Assembly: GCF_900103985.1 (NCBI RefSeq) | Contig: NZ_FNIE01000003.1 | Span: forward strand, 1 to 64,000 | From: Actinacidiphila guanduensis | Lineage (GTDB): Bacteria > Actinomycetota > Actinomycetes > Streptomycetales > Streptomycetaceae | Length of the DNA: 64,000 nt | Reading direction: 5' to 3' | Part shown: positions 17,325 to 24,869 of the stretch, one piece after another | Position numbering within the stretch: position 1 is the first letter of the stretch | Layout: the number at the start of each line of letters is the position of its first letter | Made by a program: the position numbers and the translations under genes | The notes under the pieces: generated by a model | Seen by the model: the letters and a program-made list of their open reading frames with translations, nothing else | Told to the model about the DNA's origin: nothing | Databases searched by the model: none

Positions 17325-17564
17325 ATTAACACTCACGTTCCAGCCAACGAACTGCTCCCCGACGAGGCGTGGGTCAAGTCGTCGTACAGCGACGGCACCG
17401 GCAACAACTGCGTCGAGGTCGCCAGCCGTCTGTCGACGCACGGCGACATCGTCGTCCGCGACTCGAAGGACAAGACCGGGCCAGCCCTGCACTTCACCCA
17501 GAACGAGTGGAATGGGTTGCTGGCGCTGGTCCGCGCCAACGGCGCCGACTTTGGCCTGATCTGA
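17325..17564 (+). CDS. DUF397 protein with no standard start codon
   Basis: The frame reads as a DUF397 protein: LLPDEAWVKSSYSDGTGNNC, then VEVA, VRDSKDKTGPALHFT and EWNGLLALVR, which is the complete domain. An in-frame TAG lies at 17304-17306, and there is no ATG, GTG or TTG between it and the conserved W-x-K-S-S-Y-S. The best initiator is ATT at 17325 (79 residues), with GAAGG 10 nt before it; CTG at 17352 is an alternative. DUF397 proteins work with the XRE/DUF5753 regulator next door. Translation may depend on coupling to that gene, whose stop is 7 bp upstream. Confidence 0.75.
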   Translation: MNTHVPANELLPDEAWVKSSYSDGTGNNCVEVASRLSTHGDIVVRDSKDKTGPALHFTQNEWNGLLALVRANGADFGLI

Positions 17565-17585
17565 GAAGGACCGCAGCACAACCGT

Positions 17586-17624
17586 AGCGCCGTACCCCTC
17601 AGCCCTATTGAGGGGTACGGCGCT
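17586..17624. terminator. Strong 16-bp stem-loop after the DUF397 gene
   Basis: AGCGCCGTACCCCTCA (17586-17601) pairs perfectly with TGAGGGGTACGGCGCT (17609-17624) around a 7-nt loop. It lies 21 bp after the DUF397 stop and between convergent genes, so it probably terminates transcription in both directions although no clear T-run follows. Confidence 0.8.
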
Positions 17625-17810
17625 CGTCTCTGCCCGGCGCGACGCTCGCCCCCGCTGGCGTCGCGCACTTTCAGTGTAGGTTTCAGCCGCATCTGCGGAC
17701 TGCGTTTCCAACTTTGGTCGGGACGACGCTGATGGCGCTGTGGGTGGCCGATCATCCAAGCTGACGCGTCCCTTGCGAAACGGACCTTCGGGCAACGTCC
17801 CAGTGATTGA

Positions 17811-18494
17811 TCACAGTGCGCCGGGCGGATACACCTCCACCTGGCGGACCGCCGAGTTCCAGACCCATATCTCGCTCTGCAACCACAGACGCGGGAGATC
17901 CGTCTTTTCCTGGCAGAAGGGATCGTTGCATCCTCCGCACAGCTCTCCCTGGTCCATGTGCATGAACAATCCTGTGCGAACCTCAGTCGGACGCCAGTTG
18001 GGGTTTCCGACCAGCACGGCCCTCAGGTTGTACAACTGCAGACCATCGGCACCGTCTGGAGCAGGGACCCGCCATTCGCGCTCGTGCATCCAGGCGGAGC
18101 CAGCGCTGGTTCGCACCGCCCAGTGCTCCAGCCCAGCTGTACGGAACGCTTCGTAGACTTCGTCCGGCACGTAGGCGACCGTGCCTCCGCCGGCGGCGAG
18201 CAAGCCGTCCCGGGTGGCCACGATGCCCCATGGCTCGAACCCCCTGTCCCCGATGAGATGGGCGAGGTGGGTGGGAGGACTCTCGGAGAAGCAGACGCAC
18301 GCGCGGGCTACGCCGTACGGGGCAAAGGAGCGTAGGGTCTCACTGCCAAGTATCGAGTCCAGCCGCTGGCTGGCGGTCATTGCCCGGACGTCCGGCGGCG
18401 CACCCGGTCCGGGCTCTCTGCCCCTGCTGGTGAAGTGCACCAGCTCGTCGCTCTGCGCGGGCCCCACCGCGCCGAGGAGAGGTATCTCGATCAT
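17811..18494 (-). CDS. Orphan protein resembling AbiGi/DUF2971-type phage-resistance factors
   Basis: This 227-residue soluble protein has the layout of the AbiGi/DUF2971 group: LVHFTSRG near the N-terminus, VCFSESPPTHLAHLI around residues 65-80, GIVATRDGL, and a MHEREWRVPAP segment near 140. It also has a Cys cluster near the end (ELCGGCNDPFCQ) that might bind metal. AbiGi itself is half of a Lactococcus abortive-infection pair. No obvious partner toxin is adjacent here, though the gene neighbours an NLR-like ATPase. GAGGGA precedes the ATG. Family placement rests on motif order only. Confidence 0.55.
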   Translation of the reverse strand: MIEIPLLGAVGPAQSDELVHFTSRGREPGPGAPPDVRAMTASQRLDSILGSETLRSFAPYGVARACVCFSESPPTHLAHLIGDRGFEPWGIVATRDGLLAAGGGTVAYVPDEVYEAFRTAGLEHWAVRTSAGSAWMHEREWRVPAPDGADGLQLYNLRAVLVGNPNWRPTEVRTGLFMHMDQGELCGGCNDPFCQEKTDLPRLWLQSEIWVWNSAVRQVEVYPPGAL

Positions 18495-18516
18495 CGTCCC
18501 TCGCCTTTCGACTACG

Positions 18517-18536
18517 TGAGGTGCACTTGTACCTCA
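18517..18536. promoter_or_regulatory. Imperfect 20-bp inverted repeat upstream of the AbiGi-like gene
   Basis: TGAGGTGCACTTGTACCTCA has outer arms TGAGGT and ACCTCA, 23 bp before the ATG at 18494. It could be an operator or part of the promoter. The remaining bases between here and 18761 show no gene. Confidence 0.35.
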
Positions 18537-18761
18537 GGCATTTGGCCGGGCCGCGGCCCGAAGGCGGTGAAGACCTTCTCGCAGCCAGCCGCGCGGTGCG
18601 CGTCCTGCCGGGCTTCGGGATGCTGATCGCGGGTGCTGACCCGGGCGACGCCGATTTCATCTCCCCGGCCGTGTCGAAAACAGGTGTTGACGTCACATAG
18701 GTCCGTGCAGGGGAGGCGCGACAGTCGCGACCTGCGGGGACGTCATGTTGATCTTCGTGTG

Positions 18762-20954
18762 TCACGAACGATCGTACGCGCGGACCGCGTCTGCGATCCG
18801 GAGCACCTCCTGCGGGTAAATTAGTGCCAACACTGGCAGAGGCGTCAGCCACGACCCCAGTGCGAATGCCTCACCCAACAAGTGACTGGCCCGCGGCAGA
18901 CCGACTACCGATGCCACCCGGGTCAGTGCATGCGCCTGCTGGTCCGGGTTGGTGAGGGTGCGGGCGATCTCCTCGGCCCGCTGATGGTTGTCGGCCCCGG
19001 CCACCACCTGTGCCAGCTCGGTCAGTGCCTCCGCCTGCTGGGCCGGGTTGGTGATGGCGCGGGCCATCTGCTCGGCCTGTTCGTGGTCGCCGGCCTCGGC
19101 CACCACCCGGACCAGCTCGGACAGTGCCCACGCCTGCTGGTCCGGGTCGGTGATGGCGCGGGCCATCTGCTCGGCCTCGGCGGCCAGCCCGACAGCCCGC
19201 TCGTGGTCACCGGCCCCGGCCACCACCTGTGCCAGCCCGGTCAGTGCCCGCGACTGCTGGTACGGGTGGGTGATGGTGCGGGCGATCTGCTCGGCCTCGG
19301 TGGCCAGCTCTGCAGCCCGCTGATGGTCACCGACCCCGGCCACCACCCGGACCAGCCCAGTCAGTGCCTCCGCCCGCTGGGCCGGGTTGGTGAGGGTGCG
19401 GGCGATCTGCTCGGCCCGCTCGTGGTCACCGACCCCGGCCACCACCCGGACCAGCCCGGTCAGTGCCCCCGCCTGCTGGTACGCGTCGGTGAGGGTGCGG
19501 GCGAGTGCTTCGGCCCGGTTGGGTTGGCCTAGGGCGGCCCACACGGCTGGGAGACGGATAGGGATGTGGGTGTTGCGGGATTCGAGCTGGCCGCGGTGGT
19601 GGGACAGCCTGGCCAGGGCGTACAGGTCCGGCTCCGGGCCGTCCAGGAGCAGGTCCTGGCAGGTTGTGATTTCGGTGAGGGCGGCCGTGTCGCCGCCGGA
19701 CAGGTCGAGCATCCGGTCGTGGCGTGCCGGGTCGAGGGCCAGGGTGGCCAGGCGGCTGGTGTCACCGGTGGTGGCCAGCATGCGGGGATAGCCGGTCAGC
19801 AGGTACTCGGGGGTGTGCGGCGGCCACGCCGGCCGGCCGCCGGTGGGCGTGCGGTAGCTGTCAGCCCAGATGTGCAGCCGGTTGCGGTAGTGGGCCAGGC
19901 GGTCGTTCCCGAGGTAGTGAGCGGATGCGTTGTGGAGTTCCTCGTGGCCGAGCAGGTACACCTGCTGGCCGTCGTCCGGTGACCAGGCGGCGGGCCGGCG
20001 GGTGAAGGTGCGCCCGGCCACGGTGTGCAGTATCTCCTCGACGGTCACCAGGTCCGCACCGGTCAGCTCACGCAGGTCGGTGCCGGACAGGCCGCCGCGG
20101 GCGGCGGTCAGCAGGCCCAGCAGATCCTGCTCGACGGGGCTGCCGGTGAGCAGGCGTTTGAGTTCTGACTGGCCGAGCCGTTGCACATCCCGGGCGTGCG
20201 GGGAGTCGCCGAGCAGGCGGGCGATGCCCGGGTCGCGCAGCGGATGCCAGTCGGGCACGTCGTCGGGGATCGGCGGGTTGGGCCGGCCGGCGACGATGAT
20301 GCGCATCCCGGCCGGTGGGCGGCCGGGCAGCAGCCCGGCGATGCTGTGCGCCCCCGGCCCGGTGGTCACCCCACGGTCTTCGTCCAGCCCGTCGACGACC
20401 AGTACCAGTCGGCCACCCGCGTGCCGGCACGCCTCTGCAGCCGAAACGAGCAGGTCCAACAGGGCCGCTTCCCGGGTCCCCTCGTCGCCGCCGGTCGGCA
20501 GGTCCACGGCGAGCAAGCCGCACAATTGCTCGGTGAGCGCGGTGGTGAACGGCTCCCGTGTGTCCTGCGAGGCGAGCCGGGCGGTGACGAAGAACGACAC
20601 CAGCCGCACCCCGCTGGCGGCGAGACGGTCAGGCGGGTTGAGGACGAAGGTGGACAGCAGTGCGGACTTCCCCGCCCATGGCCCGGCCCGCCACCACACG
20701 TAGGGACCACGGTGATCGTCCAGGCAGAAGCCGGTCAGCTCGGCCAGCTCGGCGTCCCGGTCCAGCAGCTCGGGTGGGGCGATCCGCTCCACCTGCCGCC
20801 GGTACGCCGAGCGCACCGGCCGCGCCACGGCAGACGCCTCGTAGTGGTGAACCGCGACGTTCCCGGCGACGTGCCCGAAGCTGGTCCCGGCGGCGTGCCC
20901 GGGTGACGGGCCGACGGAATCATACGGTGACCGCGGCGCCGCGGTACCGGCCAT
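18762..20954 (-). CDS. STAND/NACHT-type (NLR-like) ATPase with C-terminal repeat array
   Basis: This 730-residue signal-transduction ATPase has a short N-terminal motif, FGHVAGNV at residues 26-33, ahead of the nucleotide domain. Walker A is AGPWAGKS (90-97) and Walker B VVDGLDED (186-193), followed by the sensor region IIVAGRPNPPIP and winged-helix segments. The C-terminus holds at least five 33- to 40-residue helical repeats (about 480-680) with the core P-x-Q-Q-A-x-A-L-x-x-L-x-x-V-V-A-x-x-x-D-H-x-x-A. Such proteins oligomerise on sensing a trigger and activate an effector. The gene 23 bp upstream ends in a closely similar FGQVAGDV motif, which suggests effector recruitment by motif self-assembly. 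Confidence 0.85.
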   Translation of the reverse strand: MAGTAAPRSPYDSVGPSPGHAAGTSFGHVAGNVAVHHYEASAVARPVRSAYRRQVERIAPPELLDRDAELAELTGFCLDDHRGPYVWWRAGPWAGKSALLSTFVLNPPDRLAASGVRLVSFFVTARLASQDTREPFTTALTEQLCGLLAVDLPTGGDEGTREAALLDLLVSAAEACRHAGGRLVLVVDGLDEDRGVTTGPGAHSIAGLLPGRPPAGMRIIVAGRPNPPIPDDVPDWHPLRDPGIARLLGDSPHARDVQRLGQSELKRLLTGSPVEQDLLGLLTAARGGLSGTDLRELTGADLVTVEEILHTVAGRTFTRRPAAWSPDDGQQVYLLGHEELHNASAHYLGNDRLAHYRNRLHIWADSYRTPTGGRPAWPPHTPEYLLTGYPRMLATTGDTSRLATLALDPARHDRMLDLSGGDTAALTEITTCQDLLLDGPEPDLYALARLSHHRGQLESRNTHIPIRLPAVWAALGQPNRAEALARTLTDAYQQAGALTGLVRVVAGVGDHERAEQIARTLTNPAQRAEALTGLVRVVAGVGDHQRAAELATEAEQIARTITHPYQQSRALTGLAQVVAGAGDHERAVGLAAEAEQMARAITDPDQQAWALSELVRVVAEAGDHEQAEQMARAITNPAQQAEALTELAQVVAGADNHQRAEEIARTLTNPDQQAHALTRVASVVGLPRASHLLGEAFALGSWLTPLPVLALIYPQEVLRIADAVRAYDRS
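18914..19514 (-). repeat. Tandem near-identical coding repeats in the STAND ATPase
   Basis: Five or six copies of a 99-bp unit, two of them with a 21-bp insertion, encode the C-terminal helical array. The units are similar at DNA level, with shared runs such as GGTCAGTGCC and GGCCACCACC, which suggests recent duplication or gene conversion. Variable positions cluster around the residues after the conserved proline (AYQQAG, AQRAEA, YQQSRA, DQQAWA, AQQAEA). Boundaries are approximate. Confidence 0.8.
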
Positions 20955-20977
20955 GCCACCGGATGCTCCGGGTACGG

Positions 20978-21481
20978 TCAGGGGCGTGACCGGCCCGGCT
21001 CGGTAGGGTCCAGCCGCTGCCCGCCGACAGGACCGCGGTCCAGGTGCACGTCCCCAGCGACCTGTCCGAACGCGATCCCCTTACCGCTGGCCTGGGCCTG
21101 GGCGTCTCCGGTGAACACCGCCGACCCGGCACCGGCCACCACCGAGATGCCGCCGGCCTGCTCAGCGGCCTGCAGTTGGGCCACCAGCTCGGTGACCGTC
21201 TGGCCGAACTCGTCGTCTCTGCGCGCTGCGGCGGTGACGGCCAGTTCCACCTGCTGGCGGGTCAACTCGCTGACCTGGCCGTCACCGGTGGCGGCCTCCT
21301 CGGCCAGATCATCCAGTGCGGGATGCGCGCCGAGCTTGACGACCACCACCGTGTGCAGCTTGTCCAACCCGGCATCGATGACCGCATCGGCCTCGGCATC
21401 CAGACGGCCGGCCGCCCGATGGGCCTTGCGTACCGCCCAGGCGATCACGTACCCGGCCGCTACCCCGGCCTCGATCACCAC
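20978..21481 (-). CDS. Small helical protein with C-terminal FGQVAGDV motif, putative NLR-linked effector or adaptor
   Basis: This 167-residue protein has a weakly hydrophobic N-terminal stretch (VIEAGVAAGYVIAWAV). A helical domain follows at about residues 20-110 with conserved-looking ADAVIDAGLDKLHTVVVVKL. A low-complexity glycine-rich tail then reads GSAVFTGDAQAQ and AFGQVAGDVHLDRG (137-150). The tail motif aligns with the start of the ATPase encoded 23 bp downstream (FGHVAGNV). This order, effector first with the motif at its end and STAND protein second with the motif at its start, matches amyloid-signalling pairs known in filamentous bacteria. The helical domain would be the effector; its activity, perhaps on membranes, is inference. 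The start is GTG at 21481 or 21478. Confidence 0.7.
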   Translation of the reverse strand: MVIEAGVAAGYVIAWAVRKAHRAAGRLDAEADAVIDAGLDKLHTVVVVKLGAHPALDDLAEEAATGDGQVSELTRQQVELAVTAAARRDDEFGQTVTELVAQLQAAEQAGGISVVAGAGSAVFTGDAQAQASGKGIAFGQVAGDVHLDRGPVGGQRLDPTEPGRSRP

Positions 21482-21738
21482 GCGACTCGCCCCCTTCGCC
21501 CGTAGCGGTCACCCCGCTACATCCCCGCCCGGCGCCCATGGCCGGCCCCACCCAGCACACGGGCGGACACTGCCGTCCGGACCGGTGTATTTCATCGAGT
21601 ACCCCGGTCCACCCGGGGCCGCACATGCCACCATCAATACCGGACCACGCCGCAAAAGAAGGCAGGAATCCCCGAACTGGCCCCACTCCAAGACGCCCCA
21701 CCCACGAGGGGCGCCGCCCGGGGCCGTCCGCGGCCGCC

Positions 21739-21813
21739 TTCACCGAGCTGCTGCAGGACCAGCGTCGCGTGCTGGGCACCGACCACCCCCACACCCTAAA
21801 GGCCCGCGAGGCC
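21739..21813 (+). pseudogene. Remnant of a tetratricopeptide (NB-ARC/TPR type) protein
   Basis: About 25 codons on the plus strand read FTELLQDQRRVLGTDHPHTL, followed by KAREA. This is the unmistakable core of the kinesin-light-chain-like TPR found in many Streptomyces NB-ARC proteins (L-x-D-x-x-R-V-L-G-x-D-H-P-x-T-L). No matching sequence surrounds it, and a larger frame around it (21538-21864) has no coding character. It looks like the last trace of a deleted gene. The rest of 21482-21938 holds nothing else recognised. Confidence 0.6.
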
Positions 21814-21938
21814 CCGGCACTGTGGCGGAAACGCAGCAGCGAAAGCTCGGACATCAACGGCTGACAGCACCCTCTCATCCCGTGAAGCCATGCGCCTCAC
21901 CGCGCCGAGGAATAGCCGCCCACCTGAAGGTTCGACCG

Positions 21939-22667
21939 CTATCCCTTGCTGCTTCGCGTCACGGTGAGGTCGGCGATGGCGTCGAGGAGTTCGTCGGCGT
22001 GCACGAGGCTGTCCAGAACGCGGTCCGCTCCTGCACGAGCCAGATCATCGCGGGGTGTGGTTCCAGAGGCTACGGCGATCACGGCTGCTCCGCCTTCGAT
22101 ACCGGTCCGCACGTCTTCCAGGGAGTCCCCCACGATCACGGTGTTCGACCGGTCGAAGGTTCCGCCGTAGCGTGCGGCAGCTCGTCCTTGGGCAATGCCG
22201 ACGAGGGCAGGCCGGTGGGCGTCGTCGGAGGAGAATCCTCCGACGGATACGTCCACGTATTGGTCGAGGTCGAAGGCCCGGAGCTTGATCTCTGCGGACG
22301 GCTGCAGGTTGCCGGTGACCACCGTGGGCAGGAGACGCTCGCTGGCGCGGACTGCCTGGAGCGCCTCGGTGGCACCGTCCATAAGTTGACCTTCATCCCG
22401 CAGTTCCTGGAGTCTCTCAGTGAGGAGATGTGGGAGGAGGCTCACCATCTGCTCGGCGAGTGGCTCGATGTCGTGGTGGTCGACGCCGTTCGTCGCAAGC
22501 AGTTCCCGTACGGCCAGGGGCACCGTACGGCCGGTACCCCGAGCTGGAAGCTGGGTCGCCTCGCGGCCCGTCAGCTGGCGAAACGCGGCCCTGTAGACGG
22601 CGCGGTCGATCTGGCCGACATACATCAGGGTGCGGTCGATGTCCCATAGGACGAGGACGTCGGTCAC
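21939..22667 (-). CDS. HAD-superfamily hydrolase
   Basis: This 242-residue haloacid-dehalogenase-type phosphatase shows motif I as LWDIDRT (nucleophile Asp near residue 9). Motif II is VVTGN, the catalytic Lys follows in the EIKLRAFDL region, and motifs III/IV are VIVGDSLEDV. A helical cap lies between motifs I and II. The size and motifs fit a phosphoglycolate-phosphatase-like enzyme; the substrate is unknown. The GTG start at 22667 overlaps the stop of the XRE regulator by 4 bp, so the two are translated together. Confidence 0.88.
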   Translation of the reverse strand: MTDVLVLWDIDRTLMYVGQIDRAVYRAAFRQLTGREATQLPARGTGRTVPLAVRELLATNGVDHHDIEPLAEQMVSLLPHLLTERLQELRDEGQLMDGATEALQAVRASERLLPTVVTGNLQPSAEIKLRAFDLDQYVDVSVGGFSSDDAHRPALVGIAQGRAAARYGGTFDRSNTVIVGDSLEDVRTGIEGGAAVIAVASGTTPRDDLARAGADRVLDSLVHADELLDAIADLTVTRSSKG

Positions 22668-24184
22668 TGCTGGCTCTCCGCGGTTGCAATTACCTGTCGT
22701 GTTCGTTCCGTCAGGTCTTTCGACCGCGGATCGTGCGTGCGCTGAAAGTACCCCGCGGTGGTGGTGAGGTGGTCGGCGAGTCTCGCGGAGTGGACACTGC
22801 CCGCAAGGCGTAGGGCGGTGTCTGCTGCTTCGAAGCCGCCGTCGCGATCGCCGGCGAGCAGATGCGCGGTAGCAGCGCGCGAGGCGAACAGGGCCTGCGT
22901 GCGCACTTCACGCGGGTTCGCTGCCGAGGCTGCTCGGGCGAAGTACGACGCCGCGGCCTTGTGCTCGCCCAGGTCGAGGTAGCAACTGGCGGTCTGGCCC
23001 AGGATTTCCCCGTCGTTCATCCAGTAGAGCCAGTGCGGGTCCAGTTCTGCGGGGTCGTGTCCGGCGAGGTCTGCGGCCCGGCCGAGGGCGCTCCGTGCAA
23101 GGTTGTCCTCTCCGAGTTTGGCGTGCCCGCGGGCCTGGCGGGTCAGGAGCATCGCCTCCAGGTGCAGGGTGGGAAGTGAGCGGATCTCCTTCCGGGCGGC
23201 CTGCATGGCGGTGACGGCATCGCGGGGGTCGCCGACCGAGTAGCTCTGGATGGCCAGGAAGGACAAGGCGGCTGCGCCGAATCGCGGGTCGCCGGACGCT
23301 TTCGCCGCACGCAGGGCTGCAAGGAGGGCGCCTTGGGCCAGGTCCTGGTATCCGGCGTCGAAGTAGGACCACCCGAGCTGAGCGGCGGTATCGGCTGCGA
23401 TGCCGGCCAGACGGCGGCCCGTTTCCTCGTTGTAGCTGCCGGACTTCAACGCCTCGTGGACGACGCGGAGATGGGCCCGCGCCAAGCCGGCCACCGGGGC
23501 GCCGCCGGAGCTGGCGTCCATGGTCCGCAGATGGTCGATGGTCCCTTGCAGGCTTTCGACCAGTTCCGGGGTTACCCGGGCTCCGGACAAGGCTCGGTGC
23601 AGCGGCTCGGCCTCTGCGATTCCCCACTGATGGATGTAGGCGGTGAGGGCAATGCCCGTCAGAAGGAACTGGCGGCGGTTCGGGCGCATGGCGTCGGACT
23701 CCCCTCGCGTCGCATCGTATAGCGCCGCCACCATACGGTCCGTCGTCCACGGAGCGGCGGCCTCGCCCTGTTCTGAGCGTGAACCGGGGCTACGGCGAGG
23801 CGACTTGGTGGTTGTTGCTCCCACGTATCGGAGAGGGATTCCTACCAAACCGGCGGGAGTTCCGACGGCGTCCAGGAACTCGATGATCCTGTCGATGTGG
23901 GTCAGCCGTACCTTGCCGGCTTCCAGCCTGGACAAGTACCCCTGTGTCAGTCCGACCAGGTGGGCGAGGTCGTCCTGCCGTAGCGGAACGATTTCCCGCA
24001 GCCGCTTGCTGAGCCTGCCGAAATCCAGCTCGCGGAGGCTCTCCTGCACCACCACATCACGCCACACCCTGTCGGGTACGACTGATGCCTCGGCAGCGGT
24101 TCGTTGGCAGGGCCCGCAGAGACTTCCGTCGTCGTTGTATTCGCTGAGCCTGCAGCCACAGCGGTCACACCGCCGTGTGTCCAT
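22664..24184 (-). CDS. XRE-family regulator with N-terminal zinc ribbon and helical repeats
   Basis: This 506-residue regulator opens with MDTRRCDRCGCRLSEYNDDG and a second Cys pair (CGPC), a small zinc ribbon. An XRE helix-turn-helix follows (LRQDDLAHLVGLTQGYLSRL, near residues 70-110). The central RRPQFL-like stretch, here NRRQFLLTGIALTAYI, precedes a long TPR-like helical region to the C-terminus. Proteins of this shape are common in Streptomyces and couple a ligand-binding helical domain to DNA binding. The ATG at 24184 has AGAGAGG about 6 nt upstream and begins at the zinc ribbon; an in-frame ATG at 24268 is less likely. It forms an operon with the HAD gene. Confidence 0.87.
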   Translation of the reverse strand: MDTRRCDRCGCRLSEYNDDGSLCGPCQRTAAEASVVPDRVWRDVVVQESLRELDFGRLSKRLREIVPLRQDDLAHLVGLTQGYLSRLEAGKVRLTHIDRIIEFLDAVGTPAGLVGIPLRYVGATTTKSPRRSPGSRSEQGEAAAPWTTDRMVAALYDATRGESDAMRPNRRQFLLTGIALTAYIHQWGIAEAEPLHRALSGARVTPELVESLQGTIDHLRTMDASSGGAPVAGLARAHLRVVHEALKSGSYNEETGRRLAGIAADTAAQLGWSYFDAGYQDLAQGALLAALRAAKASGDPRFGAAALSFLAIQSYSVGDPRDAVTAMQAARKEIRSLPTLHLEAMLLTRQARGHAKLGEDNLARSALGRAADLAGHDPAELDPHWLYWMNDGEILGQTASCYLDLGEHKAAASYFARAASAANPREVRTQALFASRAATAHLLAGDRDGGFEAADTALRLAGSVHSARLADHLTTTAGYFQRTHDPRSKDLTERTRQVIATAESQQ

Positions 24185-24869
24185 AGCGGCCTCTCTGTGA
24201 TGGGAGCTCCACCTGTGGACAACCAGTGACTCGTATTTCTCCGCGAATATGCCTACGCGAATGGTCACTGGCGGCCACTCTCAGCCACCCTACTGCGACC
24301 GGCAGTTGCTCGGGGGTTCGCGCTCACATCGGCCTCTGGCACACGCCGCCTCGCACTTGCCGCGACCTTCACCGCTCCCGCGCACTCGCAGACCAACAGC
24401 CGACCGCCTCCGAGGAATGTGATGTCCCGTTCTCGACCTGCCAGCCACCGACTGCCGCGCGGCCGTGCTGGCGATGCTGCGGCGGGGGTCGCGCCTGCGG
24501 TGCGTTGCGGTCGCGCCGTCGGGAGCGTGGACGCGGTCGCCGCAGACCGGTTCGAGGGCGTCTTGGCGAAGATCCCAGCGATCCGAGCAGCACCCCGACC
24601 ACTGGGCCCACCGACGTATCCGCCCCGGCCCCGGCAGTCTTCTGATCCCCTGCCCGGCCGCCACCGACCCCGTCGCCCAGTCCGCCCCCGTCGGAATGGG
24701 CGGCGGACCCCGCCTCATCGTCTTGATCCCCGGTCCACGGCCCTGCCGCGCGGGCGGCCATGACGCTCGGGGGTCGGTCGACATGTCCCCCGACCGGCCC
24801 CCGAGCCCACAGTGCGCCTGAACTGCCCCGCTTGCGATGCCGACCCTCTTCGTTCGTCCGGAGATCTCC
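24185..24869. other. Intergenic stretch ahead of the element operon
   Basis: No gene could be supported in these 685 bp. Frames at 24419-24763 and 24465-24821 are open but overlap each other and lack a convincing start or family match. The right half holds the first copy of a recurring hairpin (24680-24708). The promoter of the operon starting at 24870 must lie here. Confidence 0.45.
24680..24708. repeat. Recurring GC hairpin, copy 1
   Basis: GTCCGCC (24680-24686) pairs with GGCGGAC (24702-24708), with further pairing inside if one base is bulged. The same core with GGGCGGCGGAC recurs at 25995-26034 and 27643-27685, each time ahead of a gene of the 24.9-32.5 kb operon. Confidence 0.6.

Noticed and set aside
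18914-19514. Possible CRISPR-like or intergenic tandem repeat
   Set aside because: The repeats are in frame, encode the helical array of the STAND ATPase and have no spacers.
24419-24821. Small plus-strand genes before the element operon
   Set aside because: Two overlapping open frames exist, but neither has a ribosome site or sensible protein sequence, and a recurring hairpin runs through them.
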